A program made the translations under genes and the position numbers. From an uncultured Bacteriovorax sp. (lineage in GTDB: Bacteria > Bdellovibrionota > Bacteriovoracia > Bacteriovoracales > Bacteriovoracaceae), in NCBI GenBank assembly GCA_946481315.1, contig CAMLMH010000002.1, positions 372,001 to 436,000 on the forward strand: a DNA stretch of 64,000 nt, read 5' to 3'. The notes beneath the pieces are model-generated. The model did no database searches. It saw nothing but the letters and a program-made list of their open reading frames with translations, and was not told the origin of the DNA. Shown one piece after another: positions 9,266 through 18,494 of this stretch (the stretch's first letter is position 1; each line of letters starts with the position of its first letter).

Positions 9266-10060
9266 GTGAGTGATCAAAAAAATGTCTTCACAGAAATGAC
9301 TGGAGATTTTTCAGGCAATGAAGAATTTCAAAAGGCCGGTGCAGATTATTATAATCCTTCTGAGTTCAGAAAATGCGTTGAGGCCCGTCGCTCAGTTCGC
9401 AAATATACAGCGGAAAAAATTCCAGATGAAGTAGTGAATGATTGTCTGGATCTCGCTTTACTCGCTCCCAATTCCTCCAATCTGCAGACCTGGGAATTTT
9501 ACCGCATCAAAGATCAGAAAATCTGGGACGAAGTCGTGTATGCCTGTTTTTCTCAGCCTGCCGCAAAGACAGCTGCGGAAATGATCGTTTGTGTGGCACG
9601 AGTGGATAACTGGCGGGAGCATTGTAAAGTGATGCTCGAAGAACTCTACAATATGCCAATCAAACCGCCACGCTCAGCAGTTCTTTATTATAAAAAATTA
9701 GCGCCCTTCGTTTATACCGTTGGGCCTTTTAATATTCTCACTCCTTTTAAATGGCTGTTTAATTCGCTGGTGGGGCTTTTTAAAGTTGTTCCGCGTAGTC
9801 CGATTTCTTCTTTTGGTCTGGATGTCTGGGCGGCTAAATCGTGCGCGCTGGCCTGTGAAAATTTAATGCTTGCTTTTCGTTCTCACGGTTATGACACCTG
9901 TCCGATGGAAGGATATGATGAAGTGAAAGTGAAAAAAGCAATGGGACTTCCCCGTGCCGCGAAGCTGGTGATGATCATCAGTGCAGGGAAAAGAGCTGAA
10001 GGCGGCATCTATGGACCGCGCATCCGATTTAATCGCGATCGTTTTATCAAAACGCTTTAG
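9266..10060 (+). CDS. Nitroreductase-family protein
   Basis: 264 residues if the GTG immediately after cysS is used; an in-frame ATG at 9296 is the alternative but has no ribosome-binding site. The motif RRSVRKYTAEKIPDEVV followed by APNSSNLQTWEF is the FMN-binding N-terminal signature of the nitroreductase superfamily. The family performs NAD(P)H-dependent two-electron reductions; the substrate is unknown. Compared with small nitroreductases there is an extra hydrophobic insertion in the middle (about residues 140-175). Confidence 0.87.
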   Translation: MSDQKNVFTEMTGDFSGNEEFQKAGADYYNPSEFRKCVEARRSVRKYTAEKIPDEVVNDCLDLALLAPNSSNLQTWEFYRIKDQKIWDEVVYACFSQPAAKTAAEMIVCVARVDNWREHCKVMLEELYNMPIKPPRSAVLYYKKLAPFVYTVGPFNILTPFKWLFNSLVGLFKVVPRSPISSFGLDVWAAKSCALACENLMLAFRSHGYDTCPMEGYDEVKVKKAMGLPRAAKLVMIISAGKRAEGGIYGPRIRFNRDRFIKTL

Positions 10061-10076
10061 GAAATTCTGGAATTTT

Positions 10077-10892
10077 ATGAAATATATAATGGCTTCACTT
10101 CTTTTTTCTTTCAGTGCCTTTGCTCAAAAGCCGGCCGAACCGCGATCAGATTTTAAAAGTCTTTGTGAAGCCACTTTTCAGTATAAAAAAGAGAAACTTT
10201 CCATTTGTTCTGAAGTTCACACTAAATTTTTCACAAAAAGCAAAGACCGTGACATTGCTCCATTTAGACCTTCTGAGGTTGGAGCAATCGAAACTCCGAT
10301 TGATGGTAAAGTTGAATTTATCATGTTTAATGATCCTAATTTTGTCCCGGCGATAGCTTACTGTTATTTTGTCTATCGAAACTGGATCAGTCCTGCGACC
10401 TTTTCGCCCGATGATATGGCCATGAATGCTTCAGGATTTTCGATTCTCAATGAAGAATTGGGAAGATATCAAACATGGTTAAAGAAAGATGCATCCGGAA
10501 AAAAATGTAAAGAGCGTGTTGAAAAAGAAAGTGAGGTGAGTGTTGTTAATCTGGAGGAGACACTAAAGAATAAAGTCGCTCTGATTGGTCTTAATCCTTA
10601 TGCTTCAATTCATCAGGAAAACCCAAGTGTGGAAACTGTCATGCAGGATTTAAAGCTTACTGTCAATCATGAGCGCATTCACGCTTATCATGTGGCCTGT
10701 CCTGAATTCGAAAAATGGTCGATCAAAGAATGGGAAAAACTTCCGGGCAAACAAAAGAATGAGATGACAAAAAAGTACCCAAGCTATAACTGGACAGTGC
10801 CTAAAATCGCCGGCCGGGAATATATTGGATTTCTCTATGAAGCGACACCGGAGAAAATCGCTCCGCTTGTGGAAAAGTGTAAAATAAAATAA
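10077..10892 (+). CDS. Secreted protein with HExxH motif, possible zinc protease
   Basis: 271 residues from the ATG at 10077; the frame is open upstream to 9981 but that part overlaps the nitroreductase gene. MKYIMASLLFSFSAFAQ is a clean signal peptide, so the protein is exported. Near residue 200 NHERIHAYH contains HERIH, the HExxH zinc-protease motif, and four or more Cys suggest disulphides. I do not recognise the family. A glutamate third ligand further on (for example in LYEATPEK) is possible but unproven. Its stop abuts that of the convergent solute-binding gene. Confidence 0.7.
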   Translation: MKYIMASLLFSFSAFAQKPAEPRSDFKSLCEATFQYKKEKLSICSEVHTKFFTKSKDRDIAPFRPSEVGAIETPIDGKVEFIMFNDPNFVPAIAYCYFVYRNWISPATFSPDDMAMNASGFSILNEELGRYQTWLKKDASGKKCKERVEKESEVSVVNLEETLKNKVALIGLNPYASIHQENPSVETVMQDLKLTVNHERIHAYHVACPEFEKWSIKEWEKLPGKQKNEMTKKYPSYNWTVPKIAGREYIGFLYEATPEKIAPLVEKCKIK

Positions 10893-11612
10893 TCAGCGCA
10901 ACTGCTCTTTGATAATTTTTTGATAAATACCTTCTTTTTTAACAGCGATCAGCTGTTGATTAAAACTCTTTACAATATTTTCCTTTTTTCTGCTTTTATT
11001 GAAAGCCACGTATACTGAATTTTCGGCCATTGACCGCGGGAGACGAACAATAGACCCTCTATAGCTCTTCATTACAGCGTCACCAGATTCGCGAATGGCA
11101 ATGACTACATCAATCCTTCCCATTTTTAATTTTTCAAAATTCTGAGCATCACTTGCAGAAGGCATAGTCGTAAAAAGTCCCTGACGATGGGCCTGATCAA
11201 ATTCATCACCCAGACTCCAGCCTAATACCACCCCCAGAGTTTTTCCTTTTAAATCTGCCAGGGACTTATAAGCAAAGGCATTTTCTTTTCTGGTGTAAAG
11301 GGAGAGGCGTTCAACATAAAGAGCGTCGGTGAAATCATATTTGTTCAATCGATCTTTAGTTTTATAGATTCCGGCCACGGCCGCTTTTCCATCATCCAGC
11401 TGTTGCAGGGCCCTTTGCCAGGGCATTCCATAAAGCTTGACCGGGACTTGCATGCGCTTATATATTTCTTTGATCAAAACGGGATAGAGCCCATGGATTT
11501 CTTCGTTTTTGACATACATAAACGGTGGATTGGACTCATCGAAAAGCACTGTTTCCTCTGCATAGGCAGCAAAGGAGAGAAATAAATATGTCAGCAAGGA
11601 TCTCCAGGACAA
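10893..11612 (-). CDS. Periplasmic solute-binding protein (SBP_bac_3-like), TTG start
   Basis: 239 residues. It has an N-terminal signal (LLTYLFLSFAAYA, cut before EE). The fold motifs of family 3 binding proteins follow: PPFMYV, then GLYPVLIKEI, DFTDALYVERLSLYTR, and LADLKGKTLGVVLGWS. Proteins of this size without transporter genes nearby are common in Gram-negatives; the ligand is unknown. No ATG is available. The TTG at 11612 has AGAGG 6 bases upstream and gives a proper signal peptide. It follows lysA by 9 bases on the same strand. Confidence 0.8.
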   Translation of the reverse strand: MSWRSLLTYLFLSFAAYAEETVLFDESNPPFMYVKNEEIHGLYPVLIKEIYKRMQVPVKLYGMPWQRALQQLDDGKAAVAGIYKTKDRLNKYDFTDALYVERLSLYTRKENAFAYKSLADLKGKTLGVVLGWSLGDEFDQAHRQGLFTTMPSASDAQNFEKLKMGRIDVVIAIRESGDAVMKSYRGSIVRLPRSMAENSVYVAFNKSRKKENIVKSFNQQLIAVKKEGIYQKIIKEQLR

Positions 11613-11621
11613 AGTAAACCT

Positions 11622-12869
11622 CTAGATTAAATATTCTTTGGCAATATCTCGTTCATTGTAGTGCGAAGCCATTGTATGGCCATAAGCTCCGGCATTATCA
11701 ATGACCACCACGTCACCACTTTTTAATTTAGGTAATTTTCTTTTGGTCCCGAAGCAATCAGCCGTTTCACAAATTGGTCCTACAATATCAGTGCTTATTA
11801 ATTTCTTATCTTTCAAGGCCGGCATGACCTCATGGTATGCCTCATATAGGGCGGGGCGAATGAGATCATTCATTCCTGCATCAATAATGGTAAAGTGATT
11901 GCGGTCTGACATCTTTGTCCTGACGACACGTGAAACGAGAATGCCCATTTTTCCTACCAGAATCCGGCCGGGCTCGAAAACAATCCGCGGACAATGCTCA
12001 GTTTCAGAATAATAAAATTCATTCAGGGCAAGAGAAACAGTTTCCATGTAATGGTCAATGGAAGCAAGTTTCACTTTTTCTTCTTTTGTATAATCAATAC
12101 CCAGTCCGCCTCCGACATCCAGAAATTCCAGAGGGATTTTTATTTCCAGCGCCAACCGGGCCAGCTCTTTAATGGCCGCGACAGTAGCTTTCATTTCAGT
12201 CAATTGACTGCCAATGTGAATAGAAAGGCCAACCAGGGTGGTGTTTGTCCAGAACTCTTTTACAGTAAGGCCTTCAATAATGTCTTCCCGCAGGAGACCA
12301 AATTTATGTGTCTTGTTTCCGGTTGAAATATGTTTATGAGTTTTGGCAGCGACTTTAGGATTTAACCTGAAAGCCACTCTGGCAATACGCTTTTCGGCCC
12401 GGGCAACTTTGTTGATTAGTTCCAGTTCTTCAATCGATTCTACATTAAAGGAATAAATTCCCTTTGTGCCGGCCTTAATGGCCATTTTGATTTCTGATTC
12501 CGTTTTAGCCACACCGGAAAAAACGATTTTTTGCGGATCAATCCCTGCCTGCAGTGCCTTTTTTAGTTCCCCTCCGGAGACCACGTCAGCTCCACTGCCC
12601 ATTTGCTTCAATGTTTTTAAGACCTCCATATTGGAATTGGCCTTCATGGCATAACAGACCAGTGGTGAAGGGATGTCATAACGACGGGCACTTTCAACAA
12701 AATGTCTGTAGTAATGCTTGAGCGTTTTTTTACTATAAAGGTAAAAAGGTGTAGGCCACTTATCGGCTAATAACTGAAGTTTTTTACCGTCGAAGTACAA
12801 CTGATCATTTCTGTATTCTATAGGACTTGGTAGTATGTTGCCATTTGCTGTTTTGCTTTGTAATTTCAT
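11622..12869 (-). CDS. lysA: Diaminopimelate decarboxylase
   Basis: 415 residues from the ATG at 12869; the longer open frame to 13013 runs into uvrB. The PLP lysine sits in YAMKANSN, followed by [13 protein letters not shown], the glycine-rich phosphate site [10 protein letters not shown] and the EPGR motif. The enzyme makes lysine from meso-diaminopimelate. Two oddities: the usual CESxD active-site motif reads CETAD, and the C-terminus is short, ending soon after the YNERDIAKE segment that replaces YNSRPRPAE. A perfect TATAAT lies 6 bases before the ATG, suggesting a leaderless mRNA. Related ornithine/arginine decarboxylases of this fold are a less likely alternative. Confidence 0.9.
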   Translation of the reverse strand: MKLQSKTANGNILPSPIEYRNDQLYFDGKKLQLLADKWPTPFYLYSKKTLKHYYRHFVESARRYDIPSPLVCYAMKANSNMEVLKTLKQMGSGADVVSGGELKKALQAGIDPQKIVFSGVAKTESEIKMAIKAGTKGIYSFNVESIEELELINKVARAEKRIARVAFRLNPKVAAKTHKHISTGNKTHKFGLLREDIIEGLTVKEFWTNTTLVGLSIHIGSQLTEMKATVAAIKELARLALEIKIPLEFLDVGGGLGIDYTKEEKVKLASIDHYMETVSLALNEFYYSETEHCPRIVFEPGRILVGKMGILVSRVVRTKMSDRNHFTIIDAGMNDLIRPALYEAYHEVMPALKDKKLISTDIVGPICETADCFGTKRKLPKLKSGDVVVIDNAGAYGHTMASHYNERDIAKEYLI

Positions 12870-12875
12870 AAGAAC

Positions 12876-12881
12876 ATTATA
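12876..12881 (-). promoter_or_regulatory. TATAAT -10 box giving a probably leaderless lysA transcript
   Basis: On the minus strand TATAAT occupies 12881-12876, only 6 bases before the lysA ATG at 12869. A start point 7 bases below a -10 box would fall on the ATG itself. The expected -35 position reads TTCTTC, a poor match. The whole lysA-uvrB gap is 27 bases, so divergent promoters must overlap the coding starts. Confidence 0.4.
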
Positions 12882-12896
12882 GAAGTTAAAACCATT

Positions 12897-14903
12897 ATGA
12901 AGAAAGAAAAAAAAGCAGTATTTAAACTGGAAACTCCATTTCCTCCGGGAGGAGACCAGCCTAAAGCGATTAAGGAACTCGTCGAAGGATTCAAAAGCGG
13001 AAAGAAGAAACAAACGCTTTTAGGAGTTACTGGTTCGGGTAAAACATTTACCATGGCCAACGTCATCGAAGCTTTAGGCAAAAAAACTCTTGTTCTCGCC
13101 CACAATAAAACACTGGCCGCTCAGTTGTATGCTGAATTTAAGGAATTCTTTCCCCATAATGCAGTTGAATATTTTGTATCTTATTACGATTATTACCAGC
13201 CGGAAGCTTATGTCGCCGGTACTGATACTTATATCGAGAAGGATTCTGCTGTTAATGAAGAAATTGAAAAACTTCGTCACTCCGCTACCCGCAGTCTGAT
13301 TGAACGCGATGACGTTATTGTTGTAGCTTCAGTTTCCTGTATTTATGGTATCGGCTCGAAGGAAGAATATTCATCTATGAAAGCCACGGTCTCCGTTGGT
13401 GAGGTCCTTGATCGCGACGAATTTCTGCGAACGTTAGTTGCCATTCAGTATGAGCGTAATGATATTGATTTCTCCCGCGGCTGTTTCCGGGTTCGTGGTG
13501 ATATTGTTGAAGTTTTTCCGTCCCATGAGGAGAGTAATGTTGTCCGAATTGAGTTTTTTGGCGACGAAGTTGAAAGTATCGCTATGGTTGATCCTTTACG
13601 CGGAAAAGTCATTCAGGCACTACAATATGCTGTCATCTTTCCTAAATCTCACTATGTCGTCAGCGAATCCAGACTGAAATCGGCCATTGCCAATATAAAA
13701 GTTGAATTACGGGACCGCATTCAGGAACTGCAGACGCAGGAAAAATTACTGGAAAGACAGAGAATAGAGCAACGTACACTGTTCGATCTGGAAATGATGG
13801 AAGAGCTTGGCTATTGTTCAGGAATTGAAAATTACTCCCGACATCTTACCGGTGCCATGCCGGGAGATCCTCCGCCCACTTTGATTGACTATTTTGACAA
13901 AGATTTTCTTATGATCATTGATGAATCTCATATTTCAATTTCTCAGGTAGGTGGAATGTATCGCGGTGACCGGGCCCGAAAAGAAAATCTTGTCAATTAT
14001 GGTTTCAGGCTTCCTTCCGCGTTGGATAACCGCCCTTTGAAATTTAACGAATTCGAAGAACGTCAGGATATCGTGATGTACGTTTCGGCAACACCTGCAG
14101 AATACGAACTGGAGCAGACGGGGGGCGAATATGTTGAACAAATTATCCGTCCAACCGGGTTACTTGATCCGATCATTGAAGTGCGATCTGCGGAAACTCA
14201 GGTAGATGATCTGCTGCAGGAAGTGCGAAAGACTGTGGCCAAAAACTCCCGCGTACTGGTGACAACTCTTACCAAAAAACTTGCTGAAGAGTTAACCAAA
14301 TATTTTACCAGTAGTGGTGTCCGCGTTCGTTACCTGCACTCTGATATTGATACGCTGGAGAGGATGGAAATTATCCGTGATCTGCGTCTGGGAGAATTTG
14401 ATGTTTTGGTTGGAATTAACCTCCTTCGCGAAGGTCTTGATATTCCCGAGGTATCACTGGTGGGAATTCTGGACGCAGACAAAGAAGGTTTTCTGCGCTC
14501 AGAGCGTTCGTTGATACAGACCATCGGACGCGCGGCCCGAAACGCTGAAGGTAGAGTTATTCTTTACGCTTATCAGACAACTAAGAGTATGGCCAAGGCC
14601 ATTAGTGAAACTCAAAGGCGCCGTAAACTACAGGAAGAGTACAACCTGGTTAAAGGGATCACACCTAAGACCATCAGCAAAAATGTCAGCGGAGGGGTCA
14701 TTGAAACTCTGCGCGGGACAAAGAAAGAAAAGGGTCCGAAAAAGAAACAGCTGGTTGAACATTTATCCGCAGAAGGAATTGAAAAACGTATAGAAGAACT
14801 AAAAAAGCTTATGAAAGAAGCTTCCCGTGATCTACGCTTTGAAGATGCGGCTAAAATCAGGGATGAAATCAAACAGATGAACGATTTAAGAATTATGTTG
14901 TGA
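12897..14903 (+). CDS. uvrB: Excinuclease ABC subunit B
   Basis: 668 residues, standard length. The Walker A motif is [10 protein letters not shown]. The beta-hairpin region [11 protein letters not shown] follows, then the Walker B-type DESH, helicase motif [18 protein letters not shown] and a C-terminal UVR domain ([15 protein letters not shown]) that contacts UvrC. It verifies DNA lesions in nucleotide excision repair. It is divergent from lysA across 27 bases, and its last 18 bases overlap the convergent HELGH gene. Confidence 0.98.
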   Translation: MKKEKKAVFKLETPFPPGGDQPKAIKELVEGFKSGKKKQTLLGVTGSGKTFTMANVIEALGKKTLVLAHNKTLAAQLYAEFKEFFPHNAVEYFVSYYDYYQPEAYVAGTDTYIEKDSAVNEEIEKLRHSATRSLIERDDVIVVASVSCIYGIGSKEEYSSMKATVSVGEVLDRDEFLRTLVAIQYERNDIDFSRGCFRVRGDIVEVFPSHEESNVVRIEFFGDEVESIAMVDPLRGKVIQALQYAVIFPKSHYVVSESRLKSAIANIKVELRDRIQELQTQEKLLERQRIEQRTLFDLEMMEELGYCSGIENYSRHLTGAMPGDPPPTLIDYFDKDFLMIIDESHISISQVGGMYRGDRARKENLVNYGFRLPSALDNRPLKFNEFEERQDIVMYVSATPAEYELEQTGGEYVEQIIRPTGLLDPIIEVRSAETQVDDLLQEVRKTVAKNSRVLVTTLTKKLAEELTKYFTSSGVRVRYLHSDIDTLERMEIIRDLRLGEFDVLVGINLLREGLDIPEVSLVGILDADKEGFLRSERSLIQTIGRAARNAEGRVILYAYQTTKSMAKAISETQRRRKLQEEYNLVKGITPKTISKNVSGGVIETLRGTKKEKGPKKKQLVEHLSAEGIEKRIEELKKLMKEASRDLRFEDAAKIRDEIKQMNDLRIML

Positions 14904-15428
14904 TATAATTTTTGAAGTAAGTTTAGCAATGCGCACGCGGCAATCAACAGATTCTGCGTGCTCTACCAGAATGTCCTGCAGCTCCTCTCCAAATCCCAGC
15001 TGAAAGGCAAAATCATCGGCTTCAATCTGGGCCGTCAGTGTTTCAATTCGGTTTTCAGTATGCTGATAATATATATGGCCCAGTTCATGCGCCAGAACGG
15101 CAAGACCATGATAGATACTTGCGGATTTAAGAAGTTGTCGAAGCTCAGGAAAAACCAATATCAGGTGATGATTTTTGGTTCTTCCTATAGCACAGCTCAG
15201 ATGGGCCTGACAGGGAATCAGATATGTCGGATGCCTGTGAAAAAACTGGATATGCTTGTCCTGCAGTGAATTCAGCAGTTCAATTATGCCCCTGCATATC
15301 TCCTTGTCTTCGCGTATCCAGGCATGGTTAGGATCCGAAATAAAATTGCGGATAAAATCCTCACGTGAAACCGATCTGGAAGGCGAAGAAGATGAAAATG
15401 CTTTTTTAATTAGTGTTAACATAGTCAC
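14886..15428 (-). CDS. Cytoplasmic HExxH metallopeptidase-like protein (ImmA/IrrE-like pattern)
   Basis: 180 residues without a signal peptide. [14 protein letters not shown] carries HELGH, and [12 protein letters not shown] about 17 residues later supplies a plausible glutamate third ligand. The spacing and the EAxxFA pattern resemble ImmA/IrrE-type peptidases, which cleave repressors in some stress responses or mobile elements. No helix-turn-helix partner gene is adjacent. The N-terminal third is not recognised. The 3' end overlaps uvrB by 18 bases on the opposite strand. Confidence 0.65.
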   Translation of the reverse strand: MTMLTLIKKAFSSSSPSRSVSREDFIRNFISDPNHAWIREDKEICRGIIELLNSLQDKHIQFFHRHPTYLIPCQAHLSCAIGRTKNHHLILVFPELRQLLKSASIYHGLAVLAHELGHIYYQHTENRIETLTAQIEADDFAFQLGFGEELQDILVEHAESVDCRVRIAKLTSKIISQHNS

Positions 15429-15530
15429 GTACTTAATCGGATAATAAGCAAGAAAGACTTAATTGCTCGGGTATGGAACAGTCTAAATTTCCTTTCCCCC
15501 ATACTGCTGAAATTTTGTTACTATAAAAGT

Positions 15531-15893
15531 ATGCGAAAACTTATTACGGCCATGCTGATGCTATTTTCATTTAATACCAATGCCATTGAATCACTGGAAG
15601 GTTTTCTGGTCACGGCCTTTGATGATCGGTTCAAAATAATTTCTCCTACGAAATATAAACCACAAATGGAAGTGATCATTGAGAATAAGACTCTCGTCAG
15701 ACTAGTGGGAAAAATTCTGATTAATAATCAAAAGAATGCCCAGTTCGTTTCAGTTGATCCTGAAAAATATCAAAAGCTGACTATAAAAATTAAAAAAGGC
15801 GACATCCTGCACTTTGTTCCGCTTACTCCTGCTTTTCAGGAAGTCGAATTGATTATTGGTAATAAGACGTATGAAATTCCTCCAAAAAAATAA
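15531..15893 (+). CDS. Small secreted protein, unknown function
   Basis: 120 residues with a signal peptide (MRKLITAMLMLFSFNTNA, cut before IES). The mature part is short, basic and probably beta-rich; no family is recognised. The last 23 bases overlap the start of the metallophosphoesterase gene in another frame, so the two are translationally coupled and perhaps functionally linked. Confidence 0.6.
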   Translation: MRKLITAMLMLFSFNTNAIESLEGFLVTAFDDRFKIISPTKYKPQMEVIIENKTLVRLVGKILINNQKNAQFVSVDPEKYQKLTIKIKKGDILHFVPLTPAFQEVELIIGNKTYEIPPKK

Positions 15894-17037
15894 AGTTAAG
15901 AAAACCATTCTTGTTATATCAGATCTGCATCTGGGTGCTGGTATCAACGTCAATAAACGTAAAAATTTTCTGGAAGATTTTCACTATGATAAAGAGTTAA
16001 TCGAGTTTATTCATTATCATTCCAGTGGCCACTATGCAGAACACGAAGTAGAGCTGATTATCAACGGAGATTTTCTGGATCTGCTGGCGGTTCCTTTTGT
16101 CGAATATTTTGACGATGAATTCTGGAGTGAAGCAGCGGCAATGGACAAATTAAAAATGATCATTGAAGCGCATGCAGATGTTTTTGAAGCGCTTAGAGAT
16201 TTCCTCTCTTATCCCCATAACAAGCTGGTGTACATATTGGGCAACCATGATGCCGAATTGATCTTTGAATCTCTTCGCAATTACTTGCTTGAACTCTTTC
16301 CGGAAGAAGACCGGCATAAATTTAAAATTTTACTCAATACCAATGATCTCTATATTCCAGAGCCGGGCATTGTTTTAAAGCACGGTCATGAATATGAAGT
16401 CGCTCATCATTATAGTGAGGAAAAATCGATTATCATTGGGTCTGATGGCATACGCTATTTTATCCCTCCCTGGGGATCTTACTATGTGACCCGGGTTATC
16501 AATAAATTTAAGGAAGGACGTGACTATATCAACGCCGTCAGACCTGTAAATAAATTCATAATCAACGGAATCATTTATGATTCTCTTTATACTTTGCGTT
16601 TTGTCTTTGCCAATTTTTATTATTTCATGATGGTTCGTTTCGTTGAAATTTTTAAGCAAAAGAAAAAAATCACAGAGGTCCTGGAACACGTTCAAAGTGA
16701 AATTCAGCTTTTTCAAAACTATGAATCTCTTACAGAAGATTTTGTGACTAAGAACACTGATGTGAAGGCCCTGATCGTGGGTCATACACATGACCCGATT
16801 TTCCGGGAATATGATGATGGTTCAATCTTCATCAATACCGGCACCTGGACCAAAATGTATAATCTCGATTTTGGAAAGAATTTTTACGGAGCGAGACTGA
16901 CATTTGCAAAGGTCGACGTGTTGAATAGAGAAGGGGAGCATTTGCCGGATCCTGATGATCAGTTTGCTCACCTTGAAATTTCATTAAATGAATGGAGAGG
17001 GAAGAGTGACTTACCCTTCAGAGAATTCAGGTATTAG
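15871..17037 (+). CDS. Calcineurin-like metallophosphoesterase
   Basis: 388 residues from the ATG at 15871. Metal-ligand motifs appear in order: SDLHLG (DxH), NGDFLDLL (GDxxD), LGNHDAEL (GNHD), LKHGHEY and VGHTHDP (GHTH). The layout is a single-domain phosphoesterase with an insertion near residues 190-270 containing aromatic, possibly membrane-associated helices (FANFYYFMMVRFVEIF). UDP-diacylglucosamine pyrophosphatase-type or nucleotide substrates are possible but not decidable. It ends 3 bases before the convergent cheX. Confidence 0.85.
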   Translation: MKFLQKNKVKKTILVISDLHLGAGINVNKRKNFLEDFHYDKELIEFIHYHSSGHYAEHEVELIINGDFLDLLAVPFVEYFDDEFWSEAAAMDKLKMIIEAHADVFEALRDFLSYPHNKLVYILGNHDAELIFESLRNYLLELFPEEDRHKFKILLNTNDLYIPEPGIVLKHGHEYEVAHHYSEEKSIIIGSDGIRYFIPPWGSYYVTRVINKFKEGRDYINAVRPVNKFIINGIIYDSLYTLRFVFANFYYFMMVRFVEIFKQKKKITEVLEHVQSEIQLFQNYESLTEDFVTKNTDVKALIVGHTHDPIFREYDDGSIFINTGTWTKMYNLDFGKNFYGARLTFAKVDVLNREGEHLPDPDDQFAHLEISLNEWRGKSDLPFREFRY

Positions 17038-17040
17038 ATT

Positions 17041-17577
17041 TTAAGATTCACCTAATGAATAACAAATTTCCATATACATCTGACCTAATGGTGTTTCAAA
17101 AGGAATCAAAACGACTGTTGTTCCTGAAGGATAACGAATGTTATGGTCTTTTCCTTCAATCATAGAGGGAATGGCCATATTTGAACTATATCCAAGGGTT
17201 TTAAGGTCACGTTTAGCGTTTCCCATAATCATGTTTACAATTTCACCACCCAGGTCGCGAATGTCCGGATGGAATTCAGTATAGGTTTCACCCAGCATGG
17301 CCGAAGCAACTCTAAAATAGGTTTCATACGGAAAAGAAATAACCAGCATCGCTTTGTAAGGCTGAGTTTTACCGTTTTTTTCCAGTTCGCCACTGAGTCC
17401 AAGAACTGCAGTTACATCACCTTTCGACATGGTGTCTGTTTTTATCGCAGGTTTTGTAGGCTCTATTTTACAGAAGACCATTGTATTAAAAATATTTTTA
17501 GCTGCATCGACAAATGGTTTAGAAAATTCAATAAACGAAGAATCACCGGGCATATCATTTCTCCAATTAAAGTCCAA
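17041..17577 (-). CDS. cheX: CheX-type CheY-P phosphatase
   Basis: 178 residues. GGEIVNMIMGNAK (about residues 110-122) contains the ExxxN-type catalytic pair (E112, N115) of the CheC/CheX/FliY family, and the remaining alternating alpha/beta pattern matches CheX. CheX dephosphorylates phosphorylated CheY and so resets chemotaxis signalling. It is the last gene of the cheY operon, starting 11 bases inside the preceding Hpt-like gene. GTTGTTC-type promoters are absent, so it is probably expressed only from upstream. Confidence 0.8.
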   Translation of the reverse strand: MDFNWRNDMPGDSSFIEFSKPFVDAAKNIFNTMVFCKIEPTKPAIKTDTMSKGDVTAVLGLSGELEKNGKTQPYKAMLVISFPYETYFRVASAMLGETYTEFHPDIRDLGGEIVNMIMGNAKRDLKTLGYSSNMAIPSMIEGKDHNIRYPSGTTVVLIPFETPLGQMYMEICYSLGES

Positions 17578-18064
17578 GGCTTTGCATTAAGTCATCAATC
17601 GATTGCTGATCAAGATTACCTTCAATTTGACAAGAGGCACGTTCAATGGCCTTGAATTTTTCAGAGAGCCAGTTCAGTCTTGTTGCAAATGCTTTAGTAT
17701 TAAGCTTGTTCATGTATCTTTCATCACCGGCCTTCAGGGCCTGGGTCATTTTTCTTAACATGTGAAGTGAATCAAAGAGAACGGCAACAACAACTTCAAT
17801 TAACGGTACATCCTTTATCTGGGATGATTTATATCCGATCACTTTTCCCAGTTCACAAAACGTAGCAATTTCGCTGGCCCCAATAGACTTAGCGGCACCC
17901 ATAATCCTGTCAATGATCTGACCAAACTTTTCCAGCTCTTTTGTGGCCAGGGGATTACTTTCCAGTATCTCCAGAGAGGTCTCTAGCTGAGCGAATAAAT
18001 CTTCAGCTTCGTTGCAAAAATCAATGACAATTTCCTTCATTGAAGGATCATTTAGCAGTGACAT
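17567..18064 (-). CDS. Hpt-like helical protein lacking the phospho-histidine, with CheZ-like C-terminal peptide
   Basis: 165 residues, all helical. Residues 52-79 (DRIMGAAKSIGASEIATF and onward) align with the Hpt signature RAAHTLKGSAGSLG, but the histidine position holds Gly56, so no phosphotransfer is expected. The extreme C-terminus, DQQSIDDLMQSLGL (152-165), closely matches the end of E. coli CheZ (QDQVDDLLDSLGF), the helix that binds phosphorylated CheY. It lies between cheY and cheX in one operon. I infer a CheY-binding adaptor, perhaps presenting CheY-P to CheX. That this is a pseudo-Hpt is inferred from motif alignment by eye. Confidence 0.6.
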   Translation of the reverse strand: MSLLNDPSMKEIVIDFCNEAEDLFAQLETSLEILESNPLATKELEKFGQIIDRIMGAAKSIGASEIATFCELGKVIGYKSSQIKDVPLIEVVVAVLFDSLHMLRKMTQALKAGDERYMNKLNTKAFATRLNWLSEKFKAIERASCQIEGNLDQQSIDDLMQSLGL

Positions 18065-18070
18065 ATGACC

Positions 18071-18466
18071 TTACTTAAAAATCTTATCAATTTTCTCTTT
18101 CAGGACCTGGGCCGAGAAAGGTTTAACAATAAAGTTACTGACACCGGCCTTTACAGCGATGACAACGTTACCTTGTTCAGCTTCAGCGGTAATCATAAGA
18201 AATGGAAGTTTTTCAAGTCCTGGAGTAGCTCTCACTTTTTTAAGCAGATCCAGTCCCGACATGAGTGGCATGTTCCAGTCTGAAACAATAAATTCATATG
18301 GAGCACCTTCTTTGATCGCATTTTCGATCATCGGCCATGCTGTCGCACCATCATCTGCTTCTGCAATGTTTGTAAACCCAACCTGAGTTAACATATTTTT
18401 GATAATTTTCCTCATTGTCGACATATCATCAACAACGAGAATTTTAATGTCGGCCTTTAACGCCAT
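18071..18466 (-). CDS. cheY: CheY response regulator
   Basis: 131 residues, a single receiver domain. The acidic pair is D13-D14, the phosphorylation site D63 (IVSDWNMP), with T93 (MITAEA) and K115 (IVKPF) as switch residues. The spacing and sequence around them are those of chemotaxis CheY, which binds the flagellar switch protein FliM. It is followed 6 bases later by the Hpt-like gene and then cheX, so the signal and its erasure are encoded together. Confidence 0.95.
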   Translation of the reverse strand: MALKADIKILVVDDMSTMRKIIKNMLTQVGFTNIAEADDGATAWPMIENAIKEGAPYEFIVSDWNMPLMSGLDLLKKVRATPGLEKLPFLMITAEAEQGNVVIAVKAGVSNFIVKPFSAQVLKEKIDKIFK

Positions 18467-18494
18467 CGTAAACTCCTCTGCCTCTATTCAAAAT

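Noticed and set aside
12870..13013. Longer lysA start inside uvrB
   Set aside because: The extension is the antisense of uvrB codons and carries no domain similarity; the TATAAT box lies in it.
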